Source of the DNA: Plutella xylostella
Taxonomy: Eukaryota > Arthropoda > Insecta > Lepidoptera > Plutellidae
Direction: 5' to 3'
Length of the DNA stretch: 64,000 nucleotides
Assembly: GCF_932276165.1 (NCBI RefSeq)
Contig: NC_064011.1
Location: 5,287,501-5,351,500, forward strand
The notes beneath the pieces were generated by a model. That model was not told where the DNA came from and did not search any database. It was given only the letters and a program-made list of their open reading frames with translations. Every line of letters starts with the position of its first letter. Position 1 is the first letter of the stretch. Below are positions 23,601-34,900 of this stretch, piece by piece. A program made the position numbers and the translations under genes.

Positions 23601-25290
23601 ACAAGAGAGCAGTTTGTTGCCTACTATTGGAACGAAGATTAAGCGTACGCAACGGACGCATCGCATTCAGTATTCTTTGCAGGCTCAGAAATTCACACTA
23701 ATGCGTCCAATTTATCGGCATTGCCAACGCCGTTTCTCTATACATTTAAGTACGTACGACACCAATAGTTGGACGCTTACTTTAAAACATTATTATCGCA
23801 TGACTTCTCGCCTTTTTTACCATCCTTCCCAAATCCCCCTAATTTATAAAATAAGTCGCAATGTTTTTCCTTTTCCACAGCAATACTCCGCCCCATCCCA
23901 GCAGTATGGCCCGCCTGGCTCTGGCTCAGGCCGCCTCGGCTCAGGCTCAGGCCAAGCCCAGTCCAGACAGTACCTGCTTCCTAACGCAAGGAGTAATGGT
24001 TATGATGGTAGCGACGGAGAGGGCAATGGGGTGAGTTGTGTGGTGATCGGTTTATTTTATGAAGAAGGGGTACCTTTTGCCTTAAAGTACACGCCTGTCT
24101 CCTAGAGGGGTAGGCAGAGACTATGGATCTCTATCTGTCGTGATCCCGTGCTTTCTATTCTTATTTATACATACTAGGAACCAAAACTAGGAACACGTAA
24201 AGTTAAGCACTGTCAAATACTCAAGATACGCTCTAAAGAGGGCTTAATATGATCTACTCAGCCTAGCACGGGGCGCAAGATGCGCATGACAAAAAAAAAA
24301 TCTTCGCGCTCGCTCTCGAAGCTCATGCTATTTATAGTCAACTGGTGGTCAGTCGCTAATACCCTGATTACACCTACCGAGTAGAGTGGCGAGACAGTAT
24401 CCTCGGCCGGTTCTCCACCAACAAACGGCTAGCAACGGACACTGTCTCGGCCTCTCTACTCGGTTTTCAGAGCTGTAACAAGAGTTTACTGCCCAAGTCT
24501 TTTTTTAAATATGGCTTAGGAGTTGTTTGCCTCCGTTCTTCTCCAAAGACAGAAAGAGCCCCTTATCCGAAATCTTAAATCCGGAGAGTAGGTAGTTAGT
24601 AAAAACTTACGTTCATCAGAAAATTTTATACTTATACGATGAATAAAAACATTTGACTTTGAAGAAATGCACCGCTAATCCACTACCAAACCCCGCAGGA
24701 GCCAGCCAACTACAGCTTTGACTACAAAGTCCAGGATGACGAGTCTGGCAATGACTTTGGACACCGCGAGTCCCGCATGGGAGATAGGACCGAGGGACTC
24801 TACTATGTGCTGTTGCCCGATGGCAGGAAACAGGTTAGTTATAATTTTAACGCGTCTGTGTGTCTGTGTACCTGTTTAGCGTAGCTAATCCCCCAAACGG
24901 CCCGACCAATTTGCGGTTTGTTTTTTTTGTGTCATAGGTAATGTTAGCTCGAATGTTCTTAGCTATTTTTTTCAAAATCGAATAAGCCGTTTTTATAACA
25001 TCACAGAACATTTTTATAAAAGCTTCAATGTTTTTTCATAATAAATAAATAAATAATAATAAAATCGCAAGTCATTGCAAAATTGATAGTGACAACATTT
25101 AATAATGTGTAAATATATTATACTAACACTCACACTTAATAATTTGCAGACGGTAGAATACGAGGCAGACCAAGATGGCTACCGCCCCAAGATCTCTTAC
25201 GAAGACACCGGCCGCGGGCAAGGAGGCTACGACAGCAACAGCCAGGACCTGTCAGCTAGCGGCTACCAAGGAGGATCCGGCCCTTACTAA
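17676..25290 (+). CDS. pro-resilin-like RR-2 cuticular protein, eight coding exons
   Basis: The gene encodes a secreted structural protein expected to bind chitin and give elasticity to cuticle. Exons by splice sites and frame: 17676-17681 (only Met-Lys), 18361-18422, 19993-20112, 21256-21348, 23027-23297 (or from 23030), 23881-24030, 24699-24833 and 25150-25290 (TAA). They join to 978 nt, 325 residues. Residues 1-16 (MKIVLACTMLLAVAIA) form a signal peptide. Residues about 17-234 are rich in Pro, Gln, Tyr, Ser and Gly, with PSNQYGPP- and NAPSSQY-type repeats like resilin repeats. Residues about 235-300 form the RR-2 chitin-binding domain (NYSFDYKVQDDESGNDFGH, then GLYYVLLPDGRKQ and TVEYEADQDGYRPKISYE), and the tail is Gly/Ser-rich. 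A tiny first coding exon is usual for this family. All internal junctions have AG/GT sites. The RR-2 match is closest to insect pro-resilins. Confidence 0.95.
18056..18170. repeat. MITE (GGGCCACTTGCACCAACA family), truncated
   Basis: The left end 'agggccacttgcaccaacat' and paired 'aaatctcgattta'/'taaatcgagatttgaca' arms match the fuller copies at 20157-20432 and 46742-46883. The right terminus is lost. Confidence 0.65.
18466..18722 (+). mobile_element. tRNA-derived SINE (family A) in intron 2 of the pro-resilin-like gene
   Basis: The copy starts 'caactgaatggtgtagtggt' and ends 'acaaggtgtgagtgtttg', followed by T/TAAA sequence. It inserts about 45 bp downstream of the exon 2 donor without touching the splice site. 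A degenerate second head lies at 18828-18935. Confidence 0.8.
18828..18935 (+). mobile_element. degenerate family A SINE head
   Basis: The block 'gacagaatggtgtagtggtc' with B box 'aggttcgattcccagccggg' is recognisable; the body is lost after about 100 bp. Confidence 0.6.
19372..19525. repeat. LINE and SINE tail debris in intron 2
   Basis: The part 19372-19450 resembles an RTE-type 3' end ('tgattatgatgatt'). The part 19465-19520 matches the long-variant SINE A tail ('gatggccgtgtttgagatgt'). Confidence 0.4.
20157..20432. mobile_element. MITE (GGGCCACTTGCACCAACA family) in intron 3
   Basis: The ends 'agggccacttgcaccaacaa' and 'ttgttggtgcaagacgccct' are inverted repeats, and the arms continue with 'aaatctcgatt' and 'aaatcgagattt'. 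The middle carries an AT-rich insertion. Confidence 0.75.
20567..20692. repeat. palindromic MITE in intron 3
   Basis: 'ttaccaaacgctaaacgtat' pairs with 'atacgtttagcgtttggtga' about 95 bp away, with 'gggtcac' and 'aattccacct' at the ends. The unit is short and non-coding. Confidence 0.65.
21001..21207 (+). mobile_element. Helitron-like repeat in intron 3
   Basis: Almost identical to 14797-15003 from 'actagctgtgcccgcg' to 'ttagttaggatt', including the CAGA repeat. It ends about 50 bp before exon 4. Confidence 0.6.
21383..21535. repeat. GTA microsatellite and LINE 3'-end fragment
   Basis: A run of seven TAG/GTA units (21384-21404) is followed by 'ataactttattgtaaataaa' and 'cgctaaaagcaatctcttcc'. 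The latter recurs near 6575-6612 and 60376-60415, indicating a shared LINE 3' UTR. Confidence 0.5.
21998..22812. mobile_element. pogo-like non-autonomous element 1 (AGGTAAATGTC ends)
   Basis: The element is flanked by TA on both sides. Its ends are 'aggtaaatgtcccagtagtt' and 'aactacagcgacatttacct'. Inside, 'cagtaattga' and its complement 'tcaattactgg' occur repeatedly in both orientations (near 22210, 22240, 22273, 22418 and 22771). No transposase frame is present. Its end type resembles the elements at 30212-31007 and 53768-55093. Confidence 0.7.
23067..23255 (+). repeat. 21-bp coding minisatellite: nine resilin-like heptads
   Basis: Nine consecutive 21-bp units encode (N/S)APS(S/N)QY. Units 4 to 8 (23130-23234) are identical at the nucleotide level, showing recent unequal exchange or slippage, while units 1, 2 and 9 have diverged. 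The repeat keeps the reading frame. The long ORFs on other frames here are artefacts of the repeat. Confidence 0.95.
23436..23515. repeat. half copy of the TAGGCCTGGGTCTCCTA MITE
   Basis: 'ttaggcccgggtctcctatt' and the GC-rich interior match the right arm of 15190-15391 in reverse. The other arm is missing. It lies in intron 5. Confidence 0.6.
24250..24465. repeat. two MITE fragments in intron 6
   Basis: The part 24252-24320 is a partial copy of the element at 13207-13345. The part 24358-24463 is an inverted repeat pairing 'ccgagtagagtggcgagaca' with 'tgtctcggcctctctactcg'. One arm of the latter recurs at 62983-63001. Confidence 0.55.
24500..24665 (+). mobile_element. LINE 3' end fragment in intron 6
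   Basis: The sequence 'tgcctccgttcttctccaaa' to 'gatgaataaaaacatttgac' matches the fragments at 11418-11580 (opposite strand) and 12224-12312. It ends about 35 bp before exon 7. Confidence 0.5.
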
Positions 25291-26045
25291 CACTTATGTG
25301 ACCTCTTTGCTGATAGATTCGGTAGTTTGCATTTTTCTCAACGGTGCTTTAGTTCTTTCCAGCCAGTGCTTATTTCTGTTTTGTTTTTGTGTTTGGAGTT
25401 TTATGTGTTATGCTTATTCTGAGATCTCTTGCTTTTGTATGGTTTTTTATTTTAATAATACTTGTATGTCTTTGATTAACCTAATTAATGGAATCTATAT
25501 CTGTGATTTTAATATAATATTTAATCCATCTTGTCATCATATATTACCTACATAAAATATTATTATAACGACACTTTAAGCATTCTTTGTATATATTTTA
25601 TATTCTATATACAATTTTTCAAGCCTTGTGCCATTATTTTTTGCTCTTCTTCTTCATTATACTCGTAGATAATCGACAACCGTGGCCATGTAAAAGGATT
25701 TTTGTATCATATAACATTTAATCTAATAACATTATGTATAGTTTAAGTCAGTATTTCATAGCATAAAATATGTATAGCCTTTACATACCTACATATTATA
25801 TACTATACTCATAGTTGTATCATTTAAGATTATGGTCAGTATTACTTTGTAGTTCTTCACTATGTATCTGTATCTCATACTAGGTACTCAAAGTAAATGA
25901 ATAATACTCACTAGATAAATACATAACTTCGATACATTACTGTTAATATTATACTCTGCCTTGTAAATGTAGAGTTTATACATTTTTCTAAGAATTTAGA
26001 TGATAAGATATTTAATCAAATGAAATAAAATGTTTTTGCATACCA
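25291..26045 (+). other. 3' UTR and poly(A) signal of the pro-resilin-like gene
   Basis: The AT-rich sequence after the TAA has no repeat boundary. A canonical AATAAA at 26024-26029 in 'tgaaataaaatg' is the best poly(A) signal, giving a 3' UTR of about 750 nt. Earlier signals cannot be excluded. Confidence 0.55.
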
Positions 26046-26775
26046 AATTGTTTTTATGCTAACCCCTCTTAGACATTAGCTGTCAAAAACATTAAACACA
26101 GTTTAACTAGTATTTAAAACGAAATTTGGCAGATTTTGTAGGCGTTTGACAGCGCTAAACTTCTGTTAAATACTGTCTATGTTTTTGTGGTAAGGCCCTA
26201 TGTTTTTATGTTCGTTTCATATTTATGATGTTGACTTTCTGACTCTACTATATTTTCATGTTTTAGGCCTGATTTTTCAATGGTTATTTTCCCCAAAAGT
26301 TATTTGGGGAATCATTCGATGTTTTCGCGTCTAATGTTTGTGCATTAGGCTGTGCTATTACATATCTTATTACACAGCTGGCATTTTTCTATTATATGGC
26401 TATTGAAAATCTGCCTTTAGTGCTTAAAATATGACCTATCCATATCACTGTTTATCATGATCAGACACCAAATGTTCAATACCTATTTGCTGCCTATTCA
26501 TATTTTGTAACTTTCATAATCTTTAGTTTAAATAAATATTTTTTCATTTTAATTTTCTGGCTTGACAACGAAGTTCCATAACACAGTATGCGAAATAGCA
26601 AGTAGGTACTTAGTAGTAATAAAATTATATATTTATGTGGAAATCATAAAAATACCATTTCCATAAATTCCTTTTATTTCGACGATTTGAGTAATGTTTG
26701 GATAATATTTTTATCTGACTCTTGGAAGTCAGGGAGAAATGGCTGCTCCTTCTATATTTATTGTAAGTCATATGC
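26046..26775. other. intergenic, no gene recognised
   Basis: AT-rich sequence. 'gtcaaaaacattaaacacag' (26081) and 'ctgtctatgtttttgtgg' (26175) are partly complementary and may be a small decayed MITE. No coding signal. Confidence 0.4.
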
Positions 26776-26798
26776 ATAAATATAAATAGTAATAACTA

Positions 26799-27010
26799 TG
26801 TATCCTACCTATATTATAAATGTGAAAGTTTGTGAGTATGTGTTTTATGTATGTGTGTATATTTGTTACTTCTTCACGTCAAAACGGCTGAACCAATTTT
26901 AACGAAATTTGGTGTGGAGTTAGCTGACACCCTGGATATACTACTTTTTATCCCGGTATACCCACGGGAAAACTATTTAAGGCGAAGCGAAGCTCACGGG
27001 AACAGCAAGT
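26799..27010 (-). mobile_element. Helitron-like repeat, diverged, minus strand
   Basis: Read on the minus strand it starts 'gctgttcccgtgagcttcgc', contains 'ttttcccgtgggtataccgg' and the 'gtcaaaacggctgaaccaat' motif in reverse, and ends near 'tataatataggtagga'. It is an older copy of the 14797 and 21001 family. Confidence 0.55.
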
Positions 27011-27304
27011 ATACACATAGACACTGAATATAATGTAATTACTGAAAAAATACATGCAAATATTTGCCCCAATCCCCATTCGATCGAGATTTCCCTAGAT
27101 TAGACCACATTAGTAGATATTTCAACTAACCACAATTTTTATGTTATAAATGTATTGTTTTTCAGTTCCTACTATGTCTTTCTCCTATATACGGCGAGCA
27201 TATAGACGATCCCTCTTACAGTATAAGTAAGATAATCTTCTTTACGTTTAATAAAAGATTAATTTGAATCCGTGGTTCCAAGTTTAGTTACATAAGAGGC
27301 TGCT

Positions 27305-27477
27305 GACCCCTTAGCATGAATTTTCATCGTGAACGTGAAGTAGAATTCATCGAGTAATTTTGTATGAAAATATGAACAGTGCCCCTGGCGGTCGGTAGCA
27401 GAACTAAAATTTCACTACAAAATTCATCGAGTAACCACGTCACGTTCACGATGAAAATTCATGCTAAGGGGTCTGAT
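27305..27477. repeat. palindromic MITE
   Basis: 'ccccttagcatgaattttca' pairs exactly with 'tgaaaattcatgctaagggg'. The inner arms 'cgtgaacgtga' and 'tcacgttcacg' also pair. The ORF reported over it is a by-product. Confidence 0.7.
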
Positions 27478-28140
27478 CACCTATGGAGTTACCACCACCG
27501 TAAAATAGCAACTAACAGTCACTGGCTTGCCAAAACGAAACTGAATATTAACCCCCCTTCGTGTGGCTTTCTCCAGACCGCATCTTGGGATTCACACTTT
27601 AAATCGACGAACTAACGGAGGATATTGTCACGCAATCGGCACGCTTAGTATACGAAATAGTCGTAGTTAAGCCTAGTCGGGATGCCCATTGACCCGTTGT
27701 CTATAGCTTTAAAAATAAGCTAAGTAATATTAATTTTACATTCCTCGTTTCAAACCTAGACCAAGATGTACTGATTCCGCGGCTCACCCAAGGTCCAAGG
27801 TTGAAGAGAGCGACTAACTCTCTAATATTCCGTCACAAAAAGCCTACGCCACAGCCTCGCAGAAGGGCCACCTCAAATGGTAAATATAAGTTCAAAGCCT
27901 TAGGCCCCCATTCACTACACGCACCGCGAGTCGAGCCACGAGCCGGACCAATCCGTGGACAAATCCGTCATCGCCCACACACTGCACGAGCGGCGAGTTG
28001 CAGTCGATTGTCAACAACTTTGTTGTGCCTTGCACAAGGATCATCGCCGGCGGATTGGCGCGCCCGTGAATAGGATCCTTTAGAATTTTCATCTATTTTC
28101 TGTTAAGCTTACATACTACTACAGAAAAACAGTGATGTTA
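27478..28140. other. no gene recognised; repeat-like, partly GC-rich
   Basis: Around 27615-27670 there is a fragment similar to the 'gatagagtcgtg' MITE family seen at 12150-12410. The GC-rich stretch 27900-28075 is open on both strands but has no recognisable protein motif. Confidence 0.35.
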
Positions 28141-28212
28141 CACTCACGGGCAATGAAAAGGTTCCACTGAGAAAAGGTTGATTATCAGTCAGTCATCCAG
28201 GACAAAGGATTT

Positions 28213-28414
28213 TATATAAACACAAGATACGACTCATGGGACAAGGTTCTATAGTTCTATACTGTTTCGATTAAACTCATATTTTATCTCTGACACTGAG
28301 GGTAAAACTGCCGGGGGTGGTTATACCTATCTCTTTTGTTGGCTGTAAATTTCTTCCCACTATTTTTACTGGTGTTTTATAATTATTTATAGGGGATAAT
28401 GAAAATCCTAATTT
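28213..28414 (+). promoter_or_regulatory. tentative promoter and first exon of the microexon gene
   Basis: TATATAAA at 28213-28220 could be a TATA box. A first exon could end at 28414, where 'ATGAAAATCCTAATTT' (ATG at 28399) precedes a perfect GTAAGT donor in phase 1. Splicing to 28990 keeps the frame open and gives an MKILI start. A second candidate exon (28555-28577, also with GTAAGT) would extend a hydrophobic MKILISRLSMLIF start but leaves phase 0, so one linking exon would be missing. The true start is unresolved; an alternative ATG is at 29007. Confidence 0.35.
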
Positions 28415-28989
28415 GTAAGTACTTACATAACATACATTTTATACGGGTGGTGTTAAAAATATGATCAAAGAATACCTACCAGCGAAAATCTAGATAGATA
28501 CCTACAGTACTAGTTTATGATAAATATTTTAATAATAATATGCATTTTTTACAGCGAGATTGTCGATGTTAATATTTGTAAGTTGCATAACTATGCCCTT
28601 ATACTAAAACTGTAAAATTCAGTGTAATTCATCATCATCATCGGTCGAAAATCGTCCAATTCTGAATATAGTGACAGTTCAGTCCAAACAACTTAATAGT
28701 CATACTCAGAAAACGTTTAGTAAACGTACCTCAACTTAGAAGAAAAAATAAAACTTTATTTAGTTCTCGTAAATTGCGAAAACCCGTAAGTACATTTCAT
28801 CCAGCATACGTAATTTGCACGGTTTACAAGACACGTCCGATAAGACATGACAAAAGCTTTATCTATGATGACGATGATCTAAACCATCGTTGATAGATCA
28901 GACTCTTTAGCGAAGGTTGTAGATGTTTATTTCTCATAAGAATTATTATACATTGATGAGCTCACCTAAAAATGACCCGGATATTACAG

Positions 28990-31900
28990 ATGTACCCCAA
29001 AGGGGCATGAAAAATGGCACAATTAAATGTAAGTTCGTCTAAATATAATACTATGAGTATGTGTAACAGCTTTTACACCGTTCAAGAAGTGAAAACTGTA
29101 GTCTGTTTTACTCACGTTTTACTCTCAGATACTAAATAGGGAATATGCATGTTTTTTTAATATTCTTATTCAATAGTTTCACATCGCTTTATTATAGTAA
29201 AAAAAATCATCGCCATAAAAAGGAATTTAAGCTATTTTAAATAAAGTTAAAAATTTACAACCGATACGACCACTGTAAACGCCCGTCATGATGGCGCTAA
29301 GTGTGACGTCACACTTTCGTTTCACGGCGCTGAATAATACGCTTGGCTATACTGAGTTCTATGGGCATAGATTATTCTGAGATTGACATATATACTTATG
29401 ATTTACGTCACATTCGCCCTAAGAAAATACGTGACGTTTCTAAAGTTTGAATTTACCACAGTTTTTTTTCCACTTTTCAACAATTATTTACTTGCTCAAA
29501 AATAAATAATAATCAAAAATATTGATGCAGGCATAATTTAGAAATAACAAAGTTTATTAAATATAATATTTGATTTTTATTTGACTTATATGTATATGCC
29601 CTATTATCAAATTCTGAACGGTTCATCAAAGCCGATTGTCCCGCCAATAGATCGTCACTTAATCGCGAGACAATCGACGGTTGATGGGTATCTGAGATTA
29701 AAAAACAGCTTTAGGCCCTCCGAACACAAACTGCGTTGATAGATGACTTCATATATTATATGTTTATTTAATACCAAGACCTTGGGGATATGCACAACGG
29801 TACCATTCGAGAGAGTCAGGTGCAGGTACTTACACCCCCACAGAGAATAGAATAGAATACAATAGAAAATACCTATATCATGCTGTAATTTAGTCTTTTA
29901 ATCTTACATACTTAACATACTTTAAACGTATACTTAATTATTTTACTTTAGTGGCGCCATTAGCAGTAGCAGGAGGAGGTAAGCTATATTTTAAGCTTTT
30001 AGTGATTATAAGATCCTAATTAAGTTACAGCTTGTAAATTTTATTATTCTTTTTTCGTTTAACCACAAATAAAGTGTAATTATATTTATCTATTTTTTAC
30101 CTACCTACACATTTATACTCATGGACTAATAATGCTATTAATAGGTATAATATTAATATATTTTTAAGGACGTAGAATCTAGAAATTTGCTCTAATTTAA
30201 TTTTGTCACTAAGGTGCAGGTGGATTATTCCGAAAGGTTTTTGGTTGAGTTGGATACATGTTCGTATTTTGTCAATTTATGAGGACTGGTTTGGTCATTT
30301 TGATTCATGTAAGGACGCTTTGTATACTTGAATATACAACCTAAAACTCTGTTTAACAGACTTCTCTAAATACTTACGGAATTCGTAAATATTTTAGTTT
30401 CAAAAGCTGTTATTTTTTTCTTTGCACGAGGGTAATTCCGAATGAATGCGGGTTATTCCGAAAATCATTTGAAATGAGTTTTAGGTAATTTAAGCTAAAG
30501 GACCATTATGTATTTTTTGATCAGCTATAACCTCGCAAAAACTTATTTCGAAATATTGCCTAGAACTGCCCAGAAGTACTAATATACATTTATATGATAC
30601 TTATAATTCGGAATTATTTGATCCACAGAAATTCATAGTAAAAGGTTCCAACATTCGGAATTACCCTGGTTTTTTCATTCCGGAAAATAGAAAAAAATTA
30701 AAGCTAGGGTTTTTAAACTCCGAACGTAGTGAAAAAAAACGACAATCTTTTGGATGAAAAAACAATCAGTTAAGTAACTTAACTGATTTCTTAATTACCG
30801 AGGTGCGGGTAATTCCGAAAATTCAAAAATCAGGAAAATTGCACTTTTTTAAAAAAATTACGTTTTAGCGCCCTGAGTCAACCCAAGCGAGGTAGAAGAT
30901 TAAGTGGCCATCAAGGTGAATGGTTCCACGGTTCAAAGTATGGCTGCGTTTAGAAGAAATCGGCAAAAATCGGAATTACCCGAAATTCGGCATTACCCAC
31001 CTACACTTAATTGTAAAACCTTATACATATTTTAATTTTACAGTGAGACTCGGAGCGATAGTAGGTAAGTATACTACATATTTTCTCACTTCTTTAATGT
31101 ATCCAATTTAAACTACGTTCCATTGACTTCTTGTGGGTTTCGGCTTAGTATACTCTTTATGCAACACCCTGTATATATGGCAATGAATTAAAACCACAAT
31201 CAAGAGAACAATCTTTGCAAAATGCAAATGCAGTGCTGTTGAGTTTGAAGTTTTACTAGCGCTTTTGTCTATGGTTGTTGTCTATGGTTGAAAATCTCGC
31301 ATTGCTAAAGTTCTGGTGGTAACCTTATAGTACGTACTATTTTCCTCCTACAAAAAGTCGGTCACCGTCTATCGTGTTCACCGCAAAAGCTTGAATGACA
31401 GGGTATACATTAGTTTTGTTTATGTACCTACCTAACTATATATTTTTTTCAATTAAATGATTATGATTGCAGCTAGAACTGGTGAGCATTATAAATTTAT
31501 GATAGCTGTAATTTTTATAGGAGAATTTAAAAGATTTTAATTAAGATATCTTATTGTTTAGTTTAGGGTTATTCTGACCCACGAGCCAAACCTTCAGAGA
31601 TAATATGGGAAGGAGACTTACCCTCAATCAAAGAAGATGAGATAGCTCATGCTCTGGGTCAGATGAAAAGAGGCAAGGCGTCTGGGGAAGACGGAATATA
31701 TGTAGAAATGCTACAAGCTGGTGGCACTCCGTTGTTAGAAGTTCTCGCAAGGCTGTTCAATATTATCCTCAAAACATCCATCACACCTGAGGCTTGGAAA
31801 AACGCAGTAGTCACGATCCTACATAAAAAGGGTGACCAAGCAAAACTCGAGAACTACAGACCCATCAGCCTTCTATCGCAGGTATATAAATTGTACGCCA

Positions 31901-34900
31901 AAGTCATTTGTAACCGACTGTCTCGCTTGTTTGACGAATACCAACCTGTTGAACAAGCTGGCTTCCGGAGCGGATATTCCACCATCGACCACATCCACGC
32001 TGTCAAGCAACTGATGGAGAAATGTAGGGAATACAATCGGCCATTATGCTGCGCATTCGTCGACTATGAGAAGGCGTTTGACAGCATCGAGCACTGGGCC
32101 CTGTTCCAGTCTCTTCATCGTTGCAACATCGACAAGCGATACATTGACACGCTCCGGGAGTTATATGGATCCGCCACTATGCAGGTGCGCATGCATAACC
32201 TTACCAGCCCCGTTCAGATTAAACGGGGTGTTCGCCAAGGAGACACTCTCTCACCCAAGCTCTTCACAAATGTACTGGAAGATGTAATGAAAACTCTTAA
32301 CTGGGATGAGAGAGGAGTCAACATAAATGGCAGACGCTTGTCGCACCTGCGGTTTGCTGATGACATCATCATTCTGGCTGAAGACGTTTCGGATCTACAG
32401 TGTATGCTCGCAGAACTGCATGAAGCATCCCTGAAGGTTGGCCTGAGGATGAATATGTCCAAGACTAAGGTCATGTCCAGCATTCCCACCGAAGTTTCCA
32501 ACATTACTGTTGGAAACCATAAACTGGAGGTGGTGAATGAATACACTTACCTTGGACATTGTTTATCCTTTGGCCGAGAATCCCAGGTCAAGGAGATCAC
32601 GAGGCGGATTCCACTGGGATGGGCCGCCTTTTCAAAACTTGATGATGTCCTGAAGTCTAAGATCCCACAATGCCTGAAGACCAAGGTGTTTAACCAATGT
32701 GTCTTACCCACACTAACATACGGTGCCGAAACATGGACGCTGACCAAGGAAACTGTGCACCGAATCAGAGTTGCACAGAGAGCTATGGAGCGAGCCATGT
32801 TAGGCATTTCGCTTAGAGACCGTATTTCCAACGTGGTGATCCGCAAAAGGACCAAAGTGTTCGACGTCGGTATGCGGGTCGCCGAACTAAAATGGGAGTG
32901 GGCGGGACACTTGGCTCGTCGGGAGGACGGAAGGTGGACAAAGGCGGTCACAGAATGGTGGCCTAGAGACGGACGAAGAGCGGTTGGCAGACCACCTGCT
33001 AGATGGTCCGATGACATCTGCAAGGTTGCAGGGAAGCAGTGGATCAGAGCGGCACAGGACCGGAAGAATTGGCGTACAAATAAGGAGGCCTATACCCAAC
33101 AGTGGGCGATAGAAGGCTGATGATGATGATGATGATGATGATTGTTTAGTTTAAGTTTTATAATTCTAACCTTACTTTACTAAGTTACCTACTATAGGTT
33201 TTTTACTTAATAAAAAACTTCATATTTTTTCTTGGATGTCGATGTCGGTAGGTGCTCTGGCCATATCGTTAAAGAATCTTATTAGATACTTAGGTAATTG
33301 CTGGTTATGATATTATTATGTGTTGCAAAAAGGGTAAGTATTCCAAGCCGAAAGGGGGTGACTCAAAGGGGGACCTTCCGAACAATTTTTTACAATATCC
33401 TGTATTGTATACTAACTATTACCCTTTGTATGATCCATACTTACAAGGTCAATTTCTATAGTTAATTAGTACTTGCTATATTATAAAAATCAATAACGTA
33501 CTTATTTATTAATCATTGCAGTGTTAAACATTAGGTACAAAAGAATTCCCACAAAAGCAATATTTTAGGTTTGAATTAAGTTCGGTATCACTAGCTTTGT
33601 CTCTGTAAGTACATAATAATTATCAAATACTTATTTATTGTTTTATATTTTCAGTCGCACGCCCACTTTGTGAGTATTATGCTGAATACTTTACAATTTT
33701 AGGTGATTATGCCTAAAAGCTGATGTGAGAAAATTATGTTTATAATTACTTGGCACTTGGCAATGGATAATGACGTCACAAATGCGTACCACAGTAGGTT
33801 CCAAAAGTATGTATATAATAATATACTTACATTTAGTAATTAAAAATTATAATTTATTTACTTACATGATTTTATTACTTATAACATTTTAGTGACCTCA
33901 GTACTATATCTGAGTACTTGTTTGGACCGAAATGTACTTAACTACAACAATGCATTATTTTTTTCAGTAAAAAAAAGTAAGTGTGTCACTGGTTTTGTTG
34001 ACGTAATCATTGGGTAACGATTTCAAGTGGTTGTTTTCTAGACGCTTCCGTGCTTCGGAGGGCACGTTAAGCCATGGGTCGGCAGCAGTCGTTAAGCCTA
34101 GTCAGGGGCCTTCGGCGGCTTGAAAACATCTGACAGTCAGGTTGCCCACTTACCTGACAACTCTCTCAATTTAATTTTGACAGTACCCTCCAAAGCATAT
34201 TACTTTTTTACTGTAGTATAGCCAATATTTTAACAAGCTTTCATAGTTTCACCAGTGCATTTTGATGGGTAAGTAATACGAGGTATAAAAACGAATAGTA
34301 TAACATTGACAAGGTATACGCCCATATTATATAAATTTATTAAGTATAACGTTCACTGTGTATAACAAACGGAAGGTATAATTACTAAATACATAATTTC
34401 GTAAAGGATAACGTTCAAAAAGTATAATTTCAATTGATATATCGATTAAAATGTATAACGTTCATAATATATAACGTTTATAATATGCATTATTCAACGG
34501 ATATAATATCATTATGTATAATGAACAAAAAATATTATTATTGGAGCTATGTTGGGAGACGCTTCGCTCCGCTTCGCTGCCCTCCGCTTTGCTTTTAACG
34601 AACATGTGCAGTTGTGCACCTAACCGCTCCTCCTCGCTATGCTCGTCGTCGTACCTATCTTTAGGTTTTGGTACTAGGGGTTTTCACAGCGTTATTATTA
34701 TTGAAGCTATGTTGGGAGATGCTCCGCTCCGCTTCGCTGTGCTCCGCTTTGGTTTCGACGAACATGTGCACCTAACACGCTCCTCCTCGCTTTGCTCGTC
34801 ATCGCACCTATCTTTAGGTTTTGGTGCTAGGGGTTTGACGGCGTTGGGTAATTAAACACAGATTATGTGTTACGAGAAGAACTTTATACAAAATGATAGT

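Noticed and set aside
33901..33927. Candidate 27-nt exon after 'acattttag' in phase 1 (encoding TSVLYLS)
   Set aside because: The phase fits, but the donor (GTTTGG) has only the GT. Not included without transcript support.
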